Source: Bacteroidales bacterium Bact_23
GTDB lineage: Bacteria; Bacteroidota; Bacteroidia; Bacteroidales; Lentimicrobiaceae
Assembly (NCBI GenBank): GCA_001603685.1
Contig: LUZO01000366.1
Location: forward strand, 1 to 7,954
Direction of reading: 5' to 3'
Length of the DNA stretch: 7,954 nucleotides
Each line of letters opens with the position of its first letter. Positions within the stretch are counted from its first letter, which is position 1. This document shows positions 5,773 to 7,954 of this stretch, one piece after another. A model generated the notes under the pieces. That model was given only the letters and a program-made list of their open reading frames with translations, made no database searches and was not told where the DNA came from. The position numbers were made by a program, and so were the translations under genes.

Positions 5773-7062
5773 TTGGCAAAACGATCATATTTTCAGGATA
5801 TTGCCGGGGTATTGGGCAGCAATGTGTTTACCCTGTTTACCAATCTTGGGTTGGTGGTGCTGCTATCCCGCCTGCTGGGTACCGAAAATTACGGCCTTTA
5901 TACCGCACTGCTGGTTGTTCCTACACTGGTGGTCAGCTTTTTCCAGATGGGCATCCGGCCTACCACGGTTTTTATGCTTGGCTCAGCCGAAGACGACGAC
6001 CACAGCATTGTTTCGGCAATGCTTACCGTACTGGTTCTCACCTCTTCCCTTGGAATCATCTTCAGTCTGGGCGCCTACCTGCTTACCGGCACCTCAGGTT
6101 ATACTCCTTTGCTGATTGCCATGGCGCTGATCACCATCCCCATGCGGCTCACCACCATCTACACCGGCGGCGTTTTTCTCGGGAAAGAGGAGATTCCGCT
6201 CTCCAACCGCATGAATTGGATGACCGGCCTCTTTACCCTGATATTTGCGGTGATTATGGTCTATTTTCTCCGGCTCGGGCTTTTCGGGGCGGTGCTGTCG
6301 CTGCTGCTGGGGAATACCATAGTGGCGGCAAATGCCATTTTCCTGCTCATCAGGCGCTTCGAAATCCGCATCAGCCTCAGCAATGAGTACATCCTGAAAA
6401 TGCTGGGCAAAGGGGTGATCTACGCCCTGTCGTTCCTTACCATACAACTGAACTACCGCATTGATGTGCTGCTGCTTAAGGCGCTGTCAACGCCCGCCGA
6501 AATCGGTATCTATTCGCTTGGGGTTTCGGTGGCGGAACTTCTCTGGCAAGTTCCGCTGGCCATCGGCGTGGTGGTAATGAGTCGCAGCGCCAATGCCACC
6601 GACAAAGCCGCCCTCAGCCAAAGCACCGCCCGCCTGCTGAGGATATCCCTGATTCTCGGGCTGATCCTTTCCGCAGGAATTGTACTGCTCGCTCCATGGG
6701 TGGTTCCCCTGGTTTTCGGTAATCAGTATATGGCCAGCGTCAGGGTAATGCAGACCATTATTCCGGGAATCCTGATGATCATTATGTTCAGGATACTGAG
6801 CGGCCAGCTTGCCGGAACCGGCCGCCCCGATGCCGCATTGAAAGCATTTGCGCCCGCCCTGCTGCTGAATGTCATCCTCAACTACCTGTGGATACCCTCG
6901 TATGGAGCCAACGGCGCAGTAATGGCCACCAATCTCAGCTACTCCCTGGCCTCCATCCTCTATATTATCATATTCTCCAGAATCACCCAAATGCCGGTAA
7001 AAGATATTTTTCGTTTTAAAAAAGAAGACTGGAGCTTTGTAAAGCGGTTCTTGAAAAAGTAA
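5773..7062 (+). CDS. Wzx-like polysaccharide/lipid-linked oligosaccharide flippase (MOP superfamily)
   Basis: This inner-membrane protein of 429 residues has about 12 to 14 hydrophobic segments, beginning near residues 11-35 (VLGSNVFTLFTNLGLVVLLSRL) and ending near 387-410. Its pattern is that of Wzx/RfbX-type flippases, which move undecaprenyl-linked sugar units to the outer leaflet of the inner membrane. Family-like features are the N-terminal amphipathic start followed by SRLLGTENYGLYTAL, the central LNYRIDVLLLKALSTPAEIGIYSLG, and the later VPLVFGNQYMASV and IPSYGANGAVMATNLSYS. The start is TTG: it gives AKRSYFQDIAG, a natural N-terminus for the family, and no ATG is in frame upstream as far as the promoter box. 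There are no glycosyltransferase or polymerase genes beside it in this window, so its substrate cannot be told; teichuronic, O-antigen, capsule and other lipid-linked sugars are all possible. The family is confident, the substrate is not. Confidence 0.9.
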   Translation: MAKRSYFQDIAGVLGSNVFTLFTNLGLVVLLSRLLGTENYGLYTALLVVPTLVVSFFQMGIRPTTVFMLGSAEDDDHSIVSAMLTVLVLTSSLGIIFSLGAYLLTGTSGYTPLLIAMALITIPMRLTTIYTGGVFLGKEEIPLSNRMNWMTGLFTLIFAVIMVYFLRLGLFGAVLSLLLGNTIVAANAIFLLIRRFEIRISLSNEYILKMLGKGVIYALSFLTIQLNYRIDVLLLKALSTPAEIGIYSLGVSVAELLWQVPLAIGVVVMSRSANATDKAALSQSTARLLRISLILGLILSAGIVLLAPWVVPLVFGNQYMASVRVMQTIIPGILMIIMFRILSGQLAGTGRPDAALKAFAPALLLNVILNYLWIPSYGANGAVMATNLSYSLASILYIIIFSRITQMPVKDIFRFKKEDWSFVKRFLKK

Positions 7063-7077
7063 CCGTAAACTTTGTTT

Positions 7078-7126
7078 AATTGAGAATTGAGAATTGAGAA
7101 TTGATAACGAGAAATGAGCAATGAGT
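7078..7126 (+). repeat. Heptad repeat run 1 (seven in-phase 7-bp units)
   Basis: Seven consecutive 7-bp units in one phase begin 16 bases after the flippase stop codon: AATTGAG three times, then AATTGAT, AACGAGA, AATGAGC and AATGAGT. The first three are perfect copies; the later ones drift but keep the leading AA and a GAG or GA. The run ends at the separator TCCGCCAACGGC, with which it shares base 7126. Confidence 0.9.
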
Positions 7127-7137
7127 CCGCCAACGGC
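7126..7137. repeat. GC-rich separator element, partial palindrome
   Basis: TCCGCCAACGGC sits exactly between heptad runs 1 and 2. GCC and GGC pair around AAC; the outer bases TCC have no partner as the right arm reads CTC. GAG at 7123-7125 can pair with CTC at 7138-7140 if TCC is bulged. It shares TCCGCC and GGC with the complete palindrome at 7180-7193, so it looks like a decayed copy of the same kind of element. Confidence 0.6.
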
Positions 7138-7179
7138 CTCTCACCTCTCACCTCTCATCTCTGATTTTAGATTTAGAAA
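7138..7179 (+). repeat. Heptad repeat run 2 (six in-phase 7-bp units)
   Basis: Six 7-bp units follow the first separator: CTCTCAC twice, CTCTCAT, CTCTGAT, TTTAGAT and TTAGAAA. The sequence differs from run 1, but on the opposite strand the units read GTGAGAG and ATGAGAG, close to AATGAGC/AATGAGT of run 1. Runs 1 and 2 therefore look like rough inverted counterparts around the separator. Confidence 0.85.
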
Positions 7180-7193
7180 TCCGCCGCGGCGGA
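7180..7193. repeat. 14-bp perfect GC-rich palindrome
   Basis: TCCGCCGCGGCGGA reads the same on both strands. It stands between heptad runs 2 and 3 and contrasts sharply with the AT-rich bases around it. No T-run follows, so it does not look like an ordinary intrinsic terminator, although it could contribute to ending the flippase and barrel-protein transcripts that converge here. Confidence 0.85.
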
Positions 7194-7213
7194 GACATTA
7201 GACATTAGACATT
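7193..7213 (+). repeat. Heptad repeat run 3 (three perfect copies of AGACATT)
   Basis: AGACATT occurs three times without change directly after the palindrome and shares base 7193 with it. The bases after it (7214 to about 7240) may hold decayed units such as GACAATC. From there to 7361 I see no gene: there is a GC-rich patch near 7256-7275, and then CCAATCAT and CCAATGAT in tandem (7301-7316), which may be a further decayed repeat. Confidence 0.85.
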
Positions 7214-7361
7214 TAGGCTTGACAATCAGTTAATTAGATCGCAGTCTCAAACGCTCCCGATGGGGTTGCCGGCTCTAAATTCTTCAAATTATCCTATTTC
7301 CCAATCATCCAATGATAAACGCGAATGTCTCATCATCCAACTTTCTCACAGCCCTTGTTCA

Positions 7362-7901
7362 CTACCTTATCGAAACTCCTGCCTCTACCAATACTTCGCC
7401 GCTAGAAACCTTGGCAAAAGCTCCAATATTTTTATAAAAGTAGTAGCCTAGTCCTAAATATACTTCCGAAAAAAGCCCATCGTAGCCACTAAACAGTTCG
7501 GTTTCTCTATTGTAGGAATCGAAGTAATAGCCCAAAGCATATCCCACATAAGCAGTTAAGCGGGGTGCGAGTGGATACCTGTAATTGACCAGCGCCTGAA
7601 TATGGCCCACATGGTAACTTGTATCCATATAGGCATATTTAAAATAACCGCCACCCAGGCCCAGCGAAAAGAAATCCTTATCCCCAAAGATGCCTTTCAC
7701 TATGGCCATCTCTGCTGTCAACCTAAGGGGCGGAATCTCCCGGGAGTAGAAGTCACGGTTACCAACACCGGGCACTATGCCTACACCAGCTTCAACCACG
7801 AAAGAGTTCTCTGAAATCAACTTCTGTGCAAAAACTTGCTCCGTCGAAAAACAACTAAATACCAGAGCGATTGCAAAACAAAAATAAATGGATCTTTTCA
7901 T
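7362..7901 (-). CDS. Small secreted outer-membrane beta-barrel-like protein
   Basis: This 179-residue protein starts at the ATG whose complement is 7899-7901 and ends with TAG at 7362-7364. It has a Sec signal peptide (MKRSIYFCFAIALVFSCFSTEQVFA, cleavage before Gln26). There is an FSC within the hydrophobic part but no good lipobox, so signal peptidase I cleavage is favoured. The mature part shows alternating, aromatic- and glycine-rich strands typical of small outer-membrane barrels: FVVEAGVGIVPGVG, FFSLGLGGGYFKYAY, IQALVNYRYPL, LTAYVGYALGYYFDSYN, EVYLGLGYYFYKNIGAFAKVS and a final VLVEAGVSIR. About eight strands fit the length. It ends in Arg rather than the terminal aromatic residue common in barrels. 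It is convergent with the flippase, and its upstream region (7902-7954) is AT-rich without a clear TAnnTTTG box. Its function is unknown. Confidence 0.8.
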   Translation of the reverse strand: MKRSIYFCFAIALVFSCFSTEQVFAQKLISENSFVVEAGVGIVPGVGNRDFYSREIPPLRLTAEMAIVKGIFGDKDFFSLGLGGGYFKYAYMDTSYHVGHIQALVNYRYPLAPRLTAYVGYALGYYFDSYNRETELFSGYDGLFSEVYLGLGYYFYKNIGAFAKVSSGEVLVEAGVSIR

Positions 7902-7912
7902 TATTTTAGAAT

Positions 7913-7926
7913 TTTTAAATTTAAAA
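7913..7926. promoter_or_regulatory. AT-only 14-bp palindrome upstream of the barrel-protein gene
   Basis: TTTTAAATTTAAAA is a perfect palindrome lying 12 to 25 bases before the start codon of the minus-strand gene. On that strand it contains TAAATTTA, one base short of the TAnnTTTG promoter box. It could be a weak promoter or operator, but palindromes arise easily in sequence this rich in A and T. Confidence 0.2.
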
Positions 7927-7954
7927 CATGGTTGAAGACTGATAATTGTAATAT

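Noticed and set aside
7078..7213. The repeat runs as a CRISPR array
   Set aside because: The units are 7 bp, directly adjacent and vary between runs; there are no 20-40 bp repeats with unique spacers and no cas genes.
7260..7451. A 63-codon + strand frame across the end of the barrel-protein gene
   Set aside because: It consists of repeat-like intergenic sequence followed by antisense of the barrel gene; the product looks random.

Overview
The window looks like a piece of a Bacteroidota chromosome, probably from the Bacteroidales/Marinilabiliales side of the phylum. The evidence is the protein types (a Bacteroidota-style SerRS motif 3, an NFPYNIS-type RsmA, a secreted TPR protein, a small outer-membrane barrel) and several TAnnTTTG boxes just upstream of genes, which is the -7 promoter element typical of this phylum. 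There are no rRNA or tRNA genes, CRISPR arrays, transposases or phage genes.

Layout, left to right. A small lipoprotein of unknown function (118-723, +) comes first. It is followed by an AT-rich type II toxin-antitoxin pair of the HigB/HigA-like kind (toxin reading frame about 830-1129, antitoxin 1132-1416). Next is a housekeeping block on the + strand: serS (seryl-tRNA synthetase, 1628-2899), a secreted TPR-repeat protein (2992-4818) and rsmA (16S rRNA dimethyladenosine methyltransferase, 4855-5628). The TPR gene and rsmA are only 36 bp apart and are probably co-transcribed. A polytopic flippase of the Wzx/MOP type (5773-7062, +) follows with its own promoter box. A small secreted beta-barrel-like protein (7362-7901) is on the - strand, convergent with the flippase.

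Functionally, serS and rsmA serve translation. The lipoprotein, TPR protein, flippase and barrel protein belong to the cell envelope. The toxin-antitoxin pair is a probable acquired insert, visibly richer in A+T than serS beside it.

Two features stand out. First, the toxin frame is intact and family-like from its N-terminus, but ATC occupies the place where an ATG start is expected, and no ATG or GTG exists in frame, so the toxin may be silenced or started from a rare codon. Second, the convergent intergenic region 7063-7361 holds three separate runs of 7-bp repeats of different sequence (7078-7126, 7138-7179, 7193-7213), separated by two related GC-rich palindromic elements that share TCCGCC...GGC. 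I see no clear new multi-gene system in this window; the heptad-repeat block is the most unusual structure.
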